DNA from: Deltaproteobacteria bacterium
GTDB lineage: Bacteria > Desulfobacterota > Desulfuromonadia > Geobacterales > Pseudopelobacteraceae
Assembly: GCA_014380135.1 (NCBI GenBank)
Contig: JACMKN010000037.1
Span: 1 to 42,871, forward strand
Reading direction: 5' to 3'
DNA: 42,871 nucleotides
Shown: in pieces, positions 6,969 to 16,743 of the stretch
How the letters are laid out: each line of letters begins with the position of its first letter
How positions within the stretch are numbered: the first letter of the stretch is position 1
Notes under the pieces: model-generated
The model's database searches: none
Seen by the model: the letters and a program-made list of their open reading frames with translations, nothing else
What the model was told of the DNA's origin: nothing
Program-made: the position numbers and the translations under genes

Positions 6969-9662
6969 TTATTTGCCGCAGCACTTTTTATACTTTTTTC
7001 CGCTCCCGCATGGGCAGATGTCATTTCTGCCGGCGGTCTTCTGGCTTTTGGCCGGTTCCTGAACCCGTTCGTCGTCTCCGACCAGGTTGAATATCAGTTT
7101 TTTGCTGCGCTGTTCTTCAGCAATTTCTTCAATTTCTTCACCACCATGATCAAGCTGGACCCAGTAAATCCGCTCGACAACTTCTTCGCGGATCCGGATC
7201 ATCAAATCCATGAAAAGGTTGTAGGCTTCTCTCTTGTATTCCTGTTTGGGATCTTTCTGGCCGTAACCGCGCAGGCCGATGCCTTCCTTGAGATGATCGA
7301 TATTCAACAGATGATCCTTCCAGTGGCTGTCAATGGCCTGCAACATCATGACCTTGATCAGATGGTCAATCAGTTCATCTCCCATTTCCTGGACTTTGGA
7401 ATCAAAGATGGCCTGTGCCTGCTCTTTGAGAGTGTCGCTGAAGTTGACCGGGGTGAGTCTGTTCAGTAAATCGCCGGGGAGGTCGAGTTGCAGATTGAAG
7501 CACTTGAAAACCATCTCGCCAATTCCCTGCCAATCCCATTCCTGGGCCGGGGTTTTTTCGATGGCGTAGGTTGCTACGATATCGTCGATAGTTTCGTCCA
7601 GCATCTCGAGAAAACTCTCTCTGATCGCCTGACCGGCCAGAATTTCCCGGCGCTGGGTGTAGATGACCTCGCGCTGTTTATTCATGACGTCATCATATTC
7701 AATCAGATGCTTGCGAATATCAAAGTTATGGGCCTCGACCTTTTTCTGCGCATTTTCAATGGATTTGGTGATCATGATGTGGGTAATAGCTTCACCCTCT
7801 TCGATCTTCAGCAGATCCATTATCTTGGAAACGCGCTCGGATCCGAAAATTCGCAGCAGGTCATCCTCCAGCGACAGGTAGAACTTTGATGAGCCTGGGT
7901 CTCCCTGACGTCCGGAACGGCCACGCAACTGGTTGTCGATCCGGCGTGATTCGTGACGTTCGGTGCCGAGAATGTGAAGACCGCCCAGTTTGGTGACTTC
8001 ATCGTGTTCCGCAGCACATTCGGCCTTGAATTTCTGGATAATCTCCTGATATTGCTCATCTGTGGCTTCAGGATTGGCTTTCAACCATTGCTTGGCCATG
8101 GCTTCCGGGTTTCCGCCCAGAACGATATCGGTGCCGCGCCCGGCCATGTTGGTGGCAATCATGATGGCACCTTTGCGCCCCGCCTGGGAAACAATTTCAG
8201 CCTCACGTTCGTGCTGTTTGGCATTTAGTACATTATGCGGGATGCCCTGCTGCTTCAAAAGTTCGGACAGCACTTCCGATTTTTCGATCGAGATCGTACC
8301 GACCAGGCATGGCTGTCCGGCGGTGTAATGCTCTTTTATGTCCTCAATAACAGCTTTGAACTTCTCCATTTCGGTCTTGTAAATTACATCAGGGAAATCC
8401 GGCCGAAGGAGAGGGCGATTGGTTGGAATAACAGTCACGGCCAGCTTGTATATCTTGTGGAATTCTTCGGCCTCGGTGTCGGCAGTTCCGGTCATGCCCG
8501 AAAGCTTGGCGTACATGCGGAAATAGTTCTGGAAGGTGATGGTCGCCAGAGTCTGATTCTCGTTTTCAATATTGACCCCTTCCTTGGCTTCGATGGCCTG
8601 GTGCAGCCCATCCGACCATCGGCGTCCCGGCATGAGGCGCCCGGTAAACTCGTCGACAATCATTACTTCGCCGTCTTTTACAACGTAGTCAACGTCACGC
8701 TTGTACATGGAATGGGCTCGCAGCGCCTGGTTGACGTGGTGAAGGATCTCGATGTTACGCGGGTCATACAGGTTATCAATTTTGAGCAGTTTTTCTACCT
8801 TAAGGACGCCTTGTTCCGTCAAGGTCGAACTCTTGGCCTTTTCATCAATGGTGTAATCGCCGCTGTACTGTTTGCGCTTGCCGGAAAGGGTATTTGCTTC
8901 TACTTCGATAGCCTCACCCTTTTCCAGCTTGGGTATAATACTGTTGATGAGATAGTATTTGTCGGTTGACTCTTCCGTAGGACCGGAAATAATCAAAGGT
9001 GTTCTGGCTTCGTCGATCAGGATCGAGTCAACCTCGTCAACAATGGCATAATTAAAACCGCGCTGAACATAATCATCCAGGTCAAACTTCATATTGTCGC
9101 GGAGGTAATCGAAGCCGAATTCGTTGTTTGTTCCATAGGTAATGTCTGCGGCATAGTTAAGGCGTCGTTGTTCGTCTTCGATGCCGTGGACGATAATACC
9201 CACGCTTAATCCCAGAAAGCTGTACAGCCTGCCCATCCACTCGGAGTCGCGCTTTGCCAGATAGTCGTTGACGGTTACGACATGGACACCTTTGCCGGAA
9301 ATGGCATTAAGGTAGGCGGGCAGGGTGGCAACCAGAGTCTTGCCTTCTCCGGTTTTCATCTCGGCAATCTTTCCGGAGTGCAGCACCATTCCACCGATCA
9401 GCTGTACATCGAAGTGGCGCATCCCCAGAATGCGCTTTCCGGCTTCGCGACAGACGGCAAATGCTTCGGGCAGCAGCAGATCCAGTGACTCGCCTTTGGT
9501 GTGCCGCTCCTTGAACTCAGATGTCTTGTTTTTAAGTTGCTCATCGGACAGTTTGGAAACAGAAGACTCCAGGCTATTGATCTTTTCAACGATCGGCCAC
9601 ATTTTTTTAAGCTCACGCTCATTCTTGCTACCGATGAATTTCTTGATGAGGGAACTGAACAT
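6969..9662 (-). CDS. secA: Preprotein translocase ATPase SecA
   Basis: Motor ATPase that drives unfolded secretory proteins through SecYEG. I chose the methionine 24 residues inside the ORF ([21 protein letters not shown]), because SecA proteins begin this way and a GGAG ribosome site lies nine bases before it; this gives 897 residues. Visible are Walker A in [17 protein letters not shown], the DEAD-type motif [19 protein letters not shown], the preprotein cross-linking region, [13 protein letters not shown] and [15 protein letters not shown] of the second nucleotide-binding fold. The C-terminal zinc-binding tail is [19 protein letters not shown] (CxCx8CC), which in the family contacts SecB and phospholipid. 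It heads the secA-argJ unit. Confidence 0.98.
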   Translation of the reverse strand: MFSSLIKKFIGSKNERELKKMWPIVEKINSLESSVSKLSDEQLKNKTSEFKERHTKGESLDLLLPEAFAVCREAGKRILGMRHFDVQLIGGMVLHSGKIAEMKTGEGKTLVATLPAYLNAISGKGVHVVTVNDYLAKRDSEWMGRLYSFLGLSVGIIVHGIEDEQRRLNYAADITYGTNNEFGFDYLRDNMKFDLDDYVQRGFNYAIVDEVDSILIDEARTPLIISGPTEESTDKYYLINSIIPKLEKGEAIEVEANTLSGKRKQYSGDYTIDEKAKSSTLTEQGVLKVEKLLKIDNLYDPRNIEILHHVNQALRAHSMYKRDVDYVVKDGEVMIVDEFTGRLMPGRRWSDGLHQAIEAKEGVNIENENQTLATITFQNYFRMYAKLSGMTGTADTEAEEFHKIYKLAVTVIPTNRPLLRPDFPDVIYKTEMEKFKAVIEDIKEHYTAGQPCLVGTISIEKSEVLSELLKQQGIPHNVLNAKQHEREAEIVSQAGRKGAIMIATNMAGRGTDIVLGGNPEAMAKQWLKANPEATDEQYQEIIQKFKAECAAEHDEVTKLGGLHILGTERHESRRIDNQLRGRSGRQGDPGSSKFYLSLEDDLLRIFGSERVSKIMDLLKIEEGEAITHIMITKSIENAQKKVEAHNFDIRKHLIEYDDVMNKQREVIYTQRREILAGQAIRESFLEMLDETIDDIVATYAIEKTPAQEWDWQGIGEMVFKCFNLQLDLPGDLLNRLTPVNFSDTLKEQAQAIFDSKVQEMGDELIDHLIKVMMLQAIDSHWKDHLLNIDHLKEGIGLRGYGQKDPKQEYKREAYNLFMDLMIRIREEVVERIYWVQLDHGGEEIEEIAEEQRSKKLIFNLVGDDERVQEPAKSQKTAGRNDICPCGSGKKYKKCCGK

Positions 9663-9705
9663 TCGCTTATCTCCTGCAGTTTGGATAGTCACAAAATAGC
9701 TTGAT

Positions 9706-9734
9706 AGAATAGCATGTATTAGGTTTATGCTCAA
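9706..9734 (-). promoter_or_regulatory. Candidate sigma-70 promoter of secA-argJ
   Basis: Minus strand: TTGAGC, 17-base spacer ending in TGC, TATTCT. Four of six bases match at each element and an extended -10 is present. It lies about 45 bases before the chosen secA start. Confidence 0.45.
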
Positions 9735-9884
9735 TAAAAAATGATGCAGTAGCGTGCTTGAGCTGATTGATATATTTATTCCGGATCGGCATGATTTGTG
9801 ACGTTAATAAAATGAAAACAGCAGTTTTTTTTGCATACAAACTTTAAAAACTATGATATTGATTAGATAAATTGAAGTTAGAGC

Positions 9885-9913
9885 TTGTCAAGAATTATAG
9901 TACTTTACATAAA
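9885..9913 (+). promoter_or_regulatory. Candidate promoter of the cold-shock gene
   Basis: TTGTCA, a 17-base spacer and CATAAA, five and four of six matches, about 70 bases before the start codon. The region is so AT-rich that chance matches are likely. Confidence 0.3.
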
Positions 9914-9983
9914 TTAAATAACGAGTTCGAACACTCGTGGTATCATGAGTGTATTACACAAGCAGGACAGAAGGAGAAGTGGC

Positions 9984-10184
9984 ATGACAACAGGCAGAGT
10001 AAAGTGGTTTAACGACAGCAAAGGTTTCGGTTTTCTTGAGCAGGAGCAGGGCGAGGATATTTTCGTACACTTCTCCGCTATTTCTGGTGAAGGTTTCAAA
10101 TCCTTGGCTGAAGGCGATGCGGTTAGTTTCGATATCGTCAAAGGGCCTAAAGGGCTGCAGGCAGCCAATGTAACACGGATTTAA
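9984..10184 (+). CDS. Cold-shock domain protein (CspA family)
   Basis: A 66-residue single cold-shock domain (OB-fold) protein that binds single-stranded RNA and DNA and acts as an RNA chaperone. The ORF track extends it by 13 residues, but the ATG of [17 protein letters not shown] is the true start: it follows AAGGAGAAGTGGC, and family members begin here. RNP1 is KGFGFL and RNP2 is DIFVHFSAI, both intact. The remaining strands ([20 protein letters not shown]) complete the fold. It is a single-gene unit with its own terminator. Whether it is cold-induced or constitutive cannot be decided from sequence. Confidence 0.96.
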   Translation: MTTGRVKWFNDSKGFGFLEQEQGEDIFVHFSAISGEGFKSLAEGDAVSFDIVKGPKGLQAANVTRI

Positions 10185-10204
10185 ACAAGCCTATTACCGC
10201 TACA

Positions 10205-10233
10205 CAAAAGCCCCGGCAAAACCGGGGCTTTTG
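10205..10233. terminator. Bidirectional terminator between the cold-shock gene and ychF
   Basis: A perfect 12-bp inverted repeat CAAAAGCCCCGG/CCGGGGCTTTTG with a 5-base loop CAAAA. Each side ends in a T run (TTTTGTTTT on the plus strand, TTTTGTG on the minus). It can end both convergent transcripts. Confidence 0.93.
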
Positions 10234-10259
10234 TTTTCCAAACTTTTAATAATCAGGAA

Positions 10260-11354
10260 TCAGACGTTGAAGCGGAAGTGCATGACATCTCCGTCCTTTA
10301 CAACATATTCCTTGCCCTCCAACCGCATGAGCCCCTTTTCTTTCGAGCCACTCTCTCCATTACAGGCAATGTAATCATCGAAGCCGATCACTTCGGCGCG
10401 GATAAAACCCTTTTCGAAGTCAGTATGGATAACGCCCGCTGCCTGGGGGGCCTTGGTGCCTTTAACAATTGTCCAGGCACGAACTTCCTTGACACCGGCA
10501 GTAAAGTAGGTGATCAGCCCCAGTAGCGAGTAAGCGTTGCGAATCAGGCGAGCCAGGCCGGCTTCTGCCAATCCCATGTCCGTCAGAAAGGCCTGTTTTT
10601 CTTCACCGTCAAGTTCGGATATCTCGGCTTCCAGCTTACCACAGATAACGACCACACCGGAATTTTCCGTTGCGGCGATCTTACGTACTTTGGCGACGTT
10701 GGGATGATTTCCTTCCAGGTCGTCCTCGGAAACATTGGCTACATAAAGTACCGGCTTGTCGGTTAAAAGGTGAAGATCTCTCATCCATAGGCGCTCATCT
10801 TCATTCTGGGCAACGCCGTGCAGTTTCTTGACCTGTTCAAGCAGCGCCCTGACACGAAGATAAAACTCAACCTCTTCCTTGGCTTTTTTGTCACCACTCC
10901 TCGACATCTTCTCGGCCCGCTGTATTTTTTTCTCGATGGTGTCCAGGTCAGCCAAGGCAAGTTCGGTGTTGATAATTTCGATATCGTCGGCCGGTGATAC
11001 ACGGCCGTTGACATGAACAACATTGTCGTCGTCGAAACATCTTACAACATGTACTACGGCATCAACGCTGCGTATGTGTCCCAGAAACTGGTTGCCGAGT
11101 CCTTCACCCTGGCTGGCGCCTTTGACAAGTCCGGCAATATCCACGAATTCAATCGTGGTGGGTTGTATTTTCTGAGGATTGACAATTGCAGAAAGCTTAT
11201 CCATTCGGGGATCCGGCACCTGAACAATTCCCACGTTTGGTTCAATGGTGCAGAAAGGGTAGTTAGCTGACTCGGCGCCTGCCGAGGTCAGTGCATTAAA
11301 GATGGTAGATTTGCCGACGTTGGGAAGTCCGACGATTCCACAGTTGATAGCCAT
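10260..11354 (-). CDS. ychF: Ribosome-binding ATPase YchF (Obg family)
   Basis: A 364-residue P-loop protein of the Obg family that prefers ATP over GTP and binds the ribosome. G1 is [15 protein letters not shown] near the N-terminus. The YchF-typical [18 protein letters not shown] follows, G3 is [17 protein letters not shown], and the altered G4 position reads NVSE rather than NKxD, which fits ATP use. A coiled-coil arm and a C-terminal TGS-like domain ([39 protein letters not shown]) are present. It starts four bases after the pth stop and ends at a shared terminator, making it the last gene of the prs-rplY-pth-ychF string. Confidence 0.97.
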   Translation of the reverse strand: MAINCGIVGLPNVGKSTIFNALTSAGAESANYPFCTIEPNVGIVQVPDPRMDKLSAIVNPQKIQPTTIEFVDIAGLVKGASQGEGLGNQFLGHIRSVDAVVHVVRCFDDDNVVHVNGRVSPADDIEIINTELALADLDTIEKKIQRAEKMSRSGDKKAKEEVEFYLRVRALLEQVKKLHGVAQNEDERLWMRDLHLLTDKPVLYVANVSEDDLEGNHPNVAKVRKIAATENSGVVVICGKLEAEISELDGEEKQAFLTDMGLAEAGLARLIRNAYSLLGLITYFTAGVKEVRAWTIVKGTKAPQAAGVIHTDFEKGFIRAEVIGFDDYIACNGESGSKEKGLMRLEGKEYVVKDGDVMHFRFNV

Positions 11355-11358
11355 TGAT

Positions 11359-11940
11359 CTATCCTTCCAGAAAATTTTTGTTGTTATTGAGGCTCATAGC
11401 CTTGGAGATTCCTTCATCCAACATCATCTTGAGCATGTTTATGCCGCCTTCAAGGATATTTGGGAGATGCTCCATCTGATTTGGCGGGATGTTGCCCAGG
11501 ACGTGGCTGGTCGTATCTCCGTGAGGTGACTTTCCAATGCCGATGCGTAACCGGATAAAATCGTTCCTGCCAAGTTGCTCGATGATGGAGCGTAGCCCAT
11601 TATGTCCACCATGTCCGCCACCCTGTTTAAAACGTATCGAACCGTAGGGAAGGTCGAGTTCGTCATGAACAACAATCAACTGGGAAATGGGGAGCTTGTA
11701 GAACTGGAGCGCCTGCATGACCGCTTTGCCAGAGAGATTCATGAAGGTCTGCGGTTTGAGCAGGATCAGCTTATGGCCTGCGTAGCTCCATTCTCCGGTC
11801 AACCCGGAAAACGATGTGCGGGTAATGGAGGTGCTCTCGCTGCTTGCCAATTGATCCAAAAAAAGGAAACCCGCGTTATGGCGGGTCCATTGATAGGTGG
11901 GGCCAGGATTTCCCAGCCCCGTTATGATAAATGTGCTCAT
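11359..11940 (-). CDS. pth: Peptidyl-tRNA hydrolase
   Basis: Releases tRNA from peptidyl-tRNA that drops off ribosomes. The 193-residue protein has the Pth signature throughout: [18 protein letters not shown] with the catalytic histidine, [42 protein letters not shown], and [12 protein letters not shown]. It lies 20 bases after rplY and four bases before ychF, an arrangement common in bacteria that groups translation-quality genes. Confidence 0.97.
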   Translation of the reverse strand: MSTFIITGLGNPGPTYQWTRHNAGFLFLDQLASSESTSITRTSFSGLTGEWSYAGHKLILLKPQTFMNLSGKAVMQALQFYKLPISQLIVVHDELDLPYGSIRFKQGGGHGGHNGLRSIIEQLGRNDFIRLRIGIGKSPHGDTTSHVLGNIPPNQMEHLPNILEGGINMLKMMLDEGISKAMSLNNNKNFLEG

Positions 11941-11960
11941 GTTTTGTCGTGTCGCTCGGG

Positions 11961-12578
11961 TCAGGCAGCTGCCGGAGCTACTTTTTCCTCTTTTACTACT
12001 TCAACTTCTTCTTCTTCCTTGATGCGACCGAGGATGCTGACAACCGGAATGTTGGATTTGTCAAGCAGCGTAACCCCTTCAGGAAGAATGATATCACCAA
12101 CATGAATCGAATGCGCTAATTTGAGGTCGGTAACATCTATTTCGATATGGTCAGGTATATTGCCAGGCAGGCACTCTGCGTGCAGTTCGTGATGAGCGAG
12201 ATCGAGCATGCCGCCTTCCTTGACCCCTATTGCAATGCCCGTGATAACAACAGGAACTGTTACACGAATTTTTTCATTGGGATTGATGCGATGGAGATCG
12301 ACGTGCTTATAGGTCTTTCTGATTGGGTCGCGCTGCAGATCTACAACGATGGCTATGCTCTGGTCAAGAGCGCCTCCGCCAACCAGTGTGATCAGATTGT
12401 TCTGGCCACCTTCGCCGGAAATAGCTGCCTGCAGGTCACGAATTTTGATGCTTACCGGCATCGGGTCTACACCCTTGCCATAAACTACACCAGGAATCAT
12501 ATCAGCGTTACGGAGTCTGCGGCTTACGCCAGTGCCGGTCTTGGTGCGTAATTCGATGTTCATTTGTTTCTGTTGCAT
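11961..12578 (-). CDS. rplY: Ribosomal protein bL25 (general stress protein Ctc type)
   Basis: A 205-residue member of the long bL25/Ctc form, which binds 5S rRNA. The N-terminal L25 domain begins [29 protein letters not shown], with the RNA-binding pattern of the family. It is followed by the TL5 beta domain ([35 protein letters not shown]). The last 25 residues are an acidic-then-alanine tail ([18 protein letters not shown]). The gene follows prs by 61 bases. Its length separates it from the short enterobacterial L25. Confidence 0.95.
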   Translation of the reverse strand: MQQKQMNIELRTKTGTGVSRRLRNADMIPGVVYGKGVDPMPVSIKIRDLQAAISGEGGQNNLITLVGGGALDQSIAIVVDLQRDPIRKTYKHVDLHRINPNEKIRVTVPVVITGIAIGVKEGGMLDLAHHELHAECLPGNIPDHIEIDVTDLKLAHSIHVGDIILPEGVTLLDKSNIPVVSILGRIKEEEEVEVVKEEKVAPAAA

Positions 12579-12639
12579 AACTATTCCTCCGCTTGTAGTG
12601 ACGGTTCATTCCGCCCTATTCTGATTATATAATTCGTTA

Positions 12640-13584
12640 CTAAACAAAAAGTGAGCTTACCGATTCGTCCTCATGGATGCGTCGGATGGCTTCAGCCAGA
12701 AGGTCGGCTACGGACAGCATCCTGATTTTGGTAGAATTTGCTTCTTTGTCTTCAAGAGGGATTGTGTCGGTTAAAACTACTTCTTCGATGTCAGAGTTAT
12801 TGATTCGTTCGATAGCAGGACCGGAAAGTACGCCATGTGTCGCGCAGGCGTAGATAGCCTTGGCGCCATTTTCCTTGAGGGCCTTGGCGGCCTGGGTCAG
12901 GGTGCCGGCCGTATCAATCATGTCATCCAGAATAATGGCGATTTTACCGCGAACGTCACCAATCAGGTGCATTACTTCGGCTACGTTGGCGCCGGTGCGG
13001 CGTTTGTCAATAACGGCCAGAGTGTAATTCAATCGCTTGGCGAAGGCTCTGGCGCGCTCTGTACCGCCCGCATCCGGAGAAACCATGACAACCTGCTCGC
13101 CGCTAAAACGGTCTTTCAGGTAGTTGAGAATGACCGGTGCTGCATACAGGTTGTCAACCGGAATATTGAAAAAGCCCTGAATCTGGCCGGCATGCAGATC
13201 TGTTGTTACAACCCGGTTTACGCCGGCGGTTGTGATCAGGTCGGCTACCAGTTTGGCTGTAATCGGTGTACGTGGTGCAGCCTTGCGATCCTGGCGGGCA
13301 TAGCCGTAATAGGGGATAACGGCAGTAATGGTCGCCGCCGATGCGCGTTTCAATGCATCAGTAATGACAAGCAGTTCCATCAGGTTGTCGTTGGTCGGCG
13401 CGCAGGTGGACTGGACTACATAAACATCCCGGCCGCGGACATTTTCACCGATTTCGACCAGAACTTCACCATCGGAGAAACGTCGTACCCTGGCAGCACC
13501 CAGCGGAACTCCCAAGCTGGCGCAGATTTTATTGGCCAATACAGGATTGGAGTTGCCGGAAAAAATTTTGATCTTGTCATGCAT
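12640..13584 (-). CDS. prs: Ribose-phosphate pyrophosphokinase
   Basis: Makes PRPP from ribose 5-phosphate and ATP; PRPP feeds purine, pyrimidine, histidine and tryptophan synthesis (TrpD, here, uses it). The ORF track starts at a GTG four codons earlier, but the ATG of [13 protein letters not shown] matches family N-termini and has an AAAGGTG ribosome site nine bases upstream, giving 314 residues. Motifs: [27 protein letters not shown], the catalytic flexible-loop region [18 protein letters not shown], and the PRPP-binding loop [16 protein letters not shown]. It heads the prs-rplY-pth-ychF string. Confidence 0.97.
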   Translation of the reverse strand: MHDKIKIFSGNSNPVLANKICASLGVPLGAARVRRFSDGEVLVEIGENVRGRDVYVVQSTCAPTNDNLMELLVITDALKRASAATITAVIPYYGYARQDRKAAPRTPITAKLVADLITTAGVNRVVTTDLHAGQIQGFFNIPVDNLYAAPVILNYLKDRFSGEQVVMVSPDAGGTERARAFAKRLNYTLAVIDKRRTGANVAEVMHLIGDVRGKIAIILDDMIDTAGTLTQAAKALKENGAKAIYACATHGVLSGPAIERINNSDIEEVVLTDTIPLEDKEANSTKIRMLSVADLLAEAIRRIHEDESVSSLFV

Positions 13585-13643
13585 GACGATAAACACCTTT
13601 CAAAATCGGAGCAAATTCAAACCCAATCAATAAAGAGATAGAT

Positions 13644-13672
13644 GATATACTAAATACTTTCATAAAATGCAA
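13644..13672 (-). promoter_or_regulatory. Candidate promoter of the prs-rplY-pth-ychF unit
   Basis: Minus strand: TTGCAT, 17-base spacer, TATATC. Matches are three and four of six, about 60 bases before prs. The spacing is right but the elements are weak. Confidence 0.3.
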
Positions 13673-13722
13673 CTTTTTTGCGTAATTTTGCAAACGGCTT
13701 CGGTAATTATTGCCACCTGACT

Positions 13723-15567
13723 TCAGGCGGGTACGATGATTCCCTCCTGCTGGGCAAACAGCAGAAAATCATGAACGTCATCCAGCTTGAGTCCAAGTTT
13801 GTGCAGCAACTCTCCTGTCGTTGATTTTCCATTCATCTGCTCAAGAAGGGAATAGAAGGATACATCCAATGATTCGGTACAGACAAAGCCATCCTTGGGG
13901 TATATGACGGCATGGGAGTCAACCGCCCGAAGATGCTTATATATCCAACTTATATTGGGAGCGCCGCTGTCCAGGATTTCCTGAATTTCATAATGGAAAT
14001 GTGCCGATTGGGTTGAGGGGGTGAGGCGAAAGATTGTATTCAGTAGTCCAACCCCGGATTGTTGAGCCTTGACCTGCTGTGGTTGCGGAGCAAGCAGGGC
14101 GGCGGCGTAATGGTAGTGGTAATCGACCAGGTCCAGAACGATAGGAAGAAAACGCTTCATGTTATTATGGCTGAAAAGTTGCTGAAGGAAAAGTCTCTGC
14201 ATTTTCCAGATATCGTCATCGCTCAAGTCACTTTCGGAAAGGTTTGTTTCCCTGTTGGCGACCAGCCACTCGCCGAAGATCTGCATGAACTCTGATGGTT
14301 TCAGCTGTAATACTTCTACAACAGCATTAAACCAGGCCACCGCTTTGCCCCTGGTAAAAAAAATATCGCAGGCTTTAGCCAGCTGTCTGGCGGTTGCCAG
14401 ATCTGCGCTGCCGAAACTGTCTGTCGATAACAGCGTGTAGGGCGGAGATGTCTGCCACCTCAGGCCATGTTCTGTTCCTTGGGCGGCAAGTCTGGTGCCG
14501 GGCAGGACTGCCAGCGGAAAGATGTCAAGGTGGTTCGGGTAGAGTGACAGGGCGTAATCCAGGCTGTTGAAAAAACCGTTCAGCGTGTCGCCCGGCAATC
14601 CGTAGATCAGGTCGAAACCGAAAACGGCTCCGCTGTCATTCAAGAGTCCGATTCTTCGAGAAAAATCATCACGGTTGAATGAGCGTCCGACCTGTTTGAG
14701 AACTAGAGGGTCGGCGCTTTGGAGGCCAATCTGTAATGAACATGTGATTCGGGCAAACAACTCCGCCATCTCGCGATCGATGAATTCGCTGCGCACTTCA
14801 AAGTGGAAGTGGATCTGCGATGCGATCTTTCTGATCAAACGCAGTATCTGTTTCGCCCGTTTGGCATCCTGATTGAAAGTTGAATCCAGCACAAAAATCT
14901 GGGACACACCGGCCGCGGCGAAGTGCTGTAATTCGGCTTCGACCCGTTCCTGAGAAAAGCGCCGCACACCATGATTGTCACGGGCATCGAAACAGAAATC
15001 ACACGCAAAGCTGCAGCCACGCGCCAGTTGCCAGAGGATGCCGGTATAGTTGCGAGTGTCCAGAACTCCGTTCAGGTAAGGGGAGGGGATCAAGTCGAGA
15101 TTGGCAATGGGCGGGAGTGGGGGGCAGGGTGTTTCTCCGGAAAGGATGACGCCCGGAATACCCGACAGTTCCCTGCCGCCAATCAGTTGCCGGCAGAGTG
15201 CGGCAAAAGGCGCTTCACCTTCGCCGACGATCACAAAATCCAGGGCCCCGTCCTTCAACACTCCGGCCGGATCGGCGGTCGCTTCCGGGCCCCCTGCAAA
15301 TATCAGGGCTGACGGCAGCAGCTTTCTCAGTTCATCAGCCATCTCCAGGCAGGCAGACCGGTTCCAGACGTACATTGAAAAACCGATTGCACAAGGATTC
15401 GATGCAGCGATCAGAGCGGCACTACTGGCAGGATTCTGGCCAATAAAAAAATCGTTCAGGAAGACATCTATAGGCGTTTCCCTGACGATACTCTTCAGAA
15501 AGGCATTTGCCAGTGGCACCGATTGCGGAGAGGGGCAGGGGTGGATTGCAACCAGATTGATAAGCAC
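13723..15567 (-). CDS. B12-binding-domain radical SAM protein
   Basis: A 614-residue enzyme starting at GTG with an AAAAGGA ribosome site. Residues about 1-130 form a cobalamin-binding-like Rossmann domain (IGFSMYVWNRS, LIFAGGPEATADP, DFVIVGEGEAPF), without an obvious DxHxxG cobalt-binding motif. The radical SAM core follows with the cluster motif CSFACDFC (Cys185, Cys189, Cys192), then the SAM-binding strand and IGLQSADPLVLKQVGRSFN and FDLIYGLPGDT, as in the Elp3/MiaB-like core. The C-terminal 230 residues resemble the extension I associate with DUF4080-type proteins. The substrate is unknown. It follows the lipoprotein gene by 57 bases on the same strand, so the two may be co-transcribed. 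I see no peptide substrate or methyl-acceptor gene next to it. Confidence 0.85.
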   Translation of the reverse strand: MLINLVAIHPCPSPQSVPLANAFLKSIVRETPIDVFLNDFFIGQNPASSAALIAASNPCAIGFSMYVWNRSACLEMADELRKLLPSALIFAGGPEATADPAGVLKDGALDFVIVGEGEAPFAALCRQLIGGRELSGIPGVILSGETPCPPLPPIANLDLIPSPYLNGVLDTRNYTGILWQLARGCSFACDFCFDARDNHGVRRFSQERVEAELQHFAAAGVSQIFVLDSTFNQDAKRAKQILRLIRKIASQIHFHFEVRSEFIDREMAELFARITCSLQIGLQSADPLVLKQVGRSFNRDDFSRRIGLLNDSGAVFGFDLIYGLPGDTLNGFFNSLDYALSLYPNHLDIFPLAVLPGTRLAAQGTEHGLRWQTSPPYTLLSTDSFGSADLATARQLAKACDIFFTRGKAVAWFNAVVEVLQLKPSEFMQIFGEWLVANRETNLSESDLSDDDIWKMQRLFLQQLFSHNNMKRFLPIVLDLVDYHYHYAAALLAPQPQQVKAQQSGVGLLNTIFRLTPSTQSAHFHYEIQEILDSGAPNISWIYKHLRAVDSHAVIYPKDGFVCTESLDVSFYSLLEQMNGKSTTGELLHKLGLKLDDVHDFLLFAQQEGIIVPA

Positions 15568-15624
15568 TTTAATCGAATCCTTTTGATAGCAGTTCGCGCG
15601 TCTTGTTGCTTGCTGTGGTGGAAG

Positions 15625-16506
15625 TTACAGCGGGATATAGCTCTGTGACGCTGTGAAGCTGGATATTGGGCCCAATAACAGGGCATTTGTAATATCAGTG
15701 AAAACCGTTACACTGATTTCGTTGATGGAAGGCTGGCTGCCCAAGCTGGCAGTCTTGATTTGACCAGTGATGTTTGTGATGTTGTCATTAGCAGAAAAGA
15801 AATGCCCGGAAAAATTGGTTGCGCGGGTAAAAACAAAACCAGACGCCAACGGATTGTTTATCTCTACAACAGGAGCTGTATCAGGTCCGGCACCTGAATT
15901 CGTGACCGTGCCTACAATTGTTCCGGTTGCGGAAATTGCAAGTAATGTATTATCCAAAATAACTGAACCAACGAAGTTTACGTTGTCGCCTGAAACAACA
16001 GAAATTGATAACTCCTGATTTGTGCTGATGGTTCCCCTTGAAAACATCGTGGCTGTCACTGGTTTGCTGATATGTCTGATTATCGGCGGTAACAGTGACT
16101 CCGAACAGCTCTTTTGCCCGGAAACAGTTATGTCAGCCTCATTGCGGGCCGTGTTGATGTTACTCGGAACAATCGTTATCGCCTCATCCGGGCAGGGGTT
16201 GCCGAAATTTTTGTGCCCGATAAGTGTAAGCTGAAAAACTGAATTACCAACGGTTCCGCTGGAAACTATTGTCGCTCCATTTTTAATCGTATAGGCGCCA
16301 TTAACATTCTGGCCAGACTGGTCGGTGGTTATCGTCAACGTGTTTCCGGATGGTAGTGTGGTCTTGTAAACAGCCGCTTTCATGTCAAGTCCTGAAGGTC
16401 CGACAGCAGTGGGGGCATAGTCTATATTTTGAGTGCTGCTGCCGCTGCAGGCAGACAGCACGGCAACGAATAGAAATATAAGAGCGGTCAGAAGGAGCTT
16501 TTTCAT
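15625..16506 (-). CDS. Lipoprotein, beta-rich, function unknown
   Basis: A 293-residue protein with a lipoprotein signal peptide: MKKLLLTALIFLFVAVLSAC, cleaved before the cysteine of LSAC. Serine follows the cysteine, so it is probably sorted to the outer membrane. The mature part is rich in Thr, Ser, Asn, Val and Ile with alternating strand patterns and only two other cysteines (NPCPDE and QKSCSES), which could form a disulfide. Phrases such as GTLNGAYT-like NVNGAYTIKNG and NFSGHFFSANDNITNITG suggest a beta-barrel or beta-sandwich but match no family I can name. A GGAG ribosome site supports the start. Confidence 0.8.
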   Translation of the reverse strand: MKKLLLTALIFLFVAVLSACSGSSTQNIDYAPTAVGPSGLDMKAAVYKTTLPSGNTLTITTDQSGQNVNGAYTIKNGATIVSSGTVGNSVFQLTLIGHKNFGNPCPDEAITIVPSNINTARNEADITVSGQKSCSESLLPPIIRHISKPVTATMFSRGTISTNQELSISVVSGDNVNFVGSVILDNTLLAISATGTIVGTVTNSGAGPDTAPVVEINNPLASGFVFTRATNFSGHFFSANDNITNITGQIKTASLGSQPSINEISVTVFTDITNALLLGPISSFTASQSYIPL

Positions 16507-16743
16507 GTTTATTAATCTCCATGGGAATATCAGGCTCGTTGAAATATAATGCAGAAGTAGGCATATATGCAGGAATTACAGCTGGAAAAGAATGCAGTCA
16601 AAATAAAAAAAATTCAAGTCTTTATTCCAAACGCATATGGTTGTGAGGGGGAAGGTTCTGCAAAGTTGCTCACGGGCTTTCGGATCATTGCCGCGATCCT
16701 GTGTCAAGCCTGTTAGCGCTGCCGGTTTTTTGAAGGGTTGCAG

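Larger units (their letters stand above)
9663..9983. other. AT-rich divergent intergenic region between secA and the cold-shock gene
   Basis: About 320 bases with no credible gene, clearly richer in A and T than the flanks. It holds candidate promoters for secA (minus) and the cold-shock gene (plus). The leader before the cold-shock gene would be about 65-70 nt from the promoter proposed here, or longer if a promoter lies further upstream. It contains the run CAGTTTTTTTTGCAT. I see no convincing stem-loop of more than 6 bp. Confidence 0.7.

Noticed and set aside
13597-13722. Search for a tRNA-Gln between prs and the upstream gene
   Set aside because: From memory, Geobacter-like genomes can have ispE and a tRNA here. 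The 126 bases hold no cloverleaf, so no tRNA is reported and ispE is absent from this spot.
16507-16743. Possible promoter TTGACT-N15-TGTAAT before the lipoprotein gene
   Set aside because: The -35 is good, but the spacer is 15 bases, shorter than a normal sigma-70 promoter. The rest of the 237-base gap holds no gene or structure I can support.
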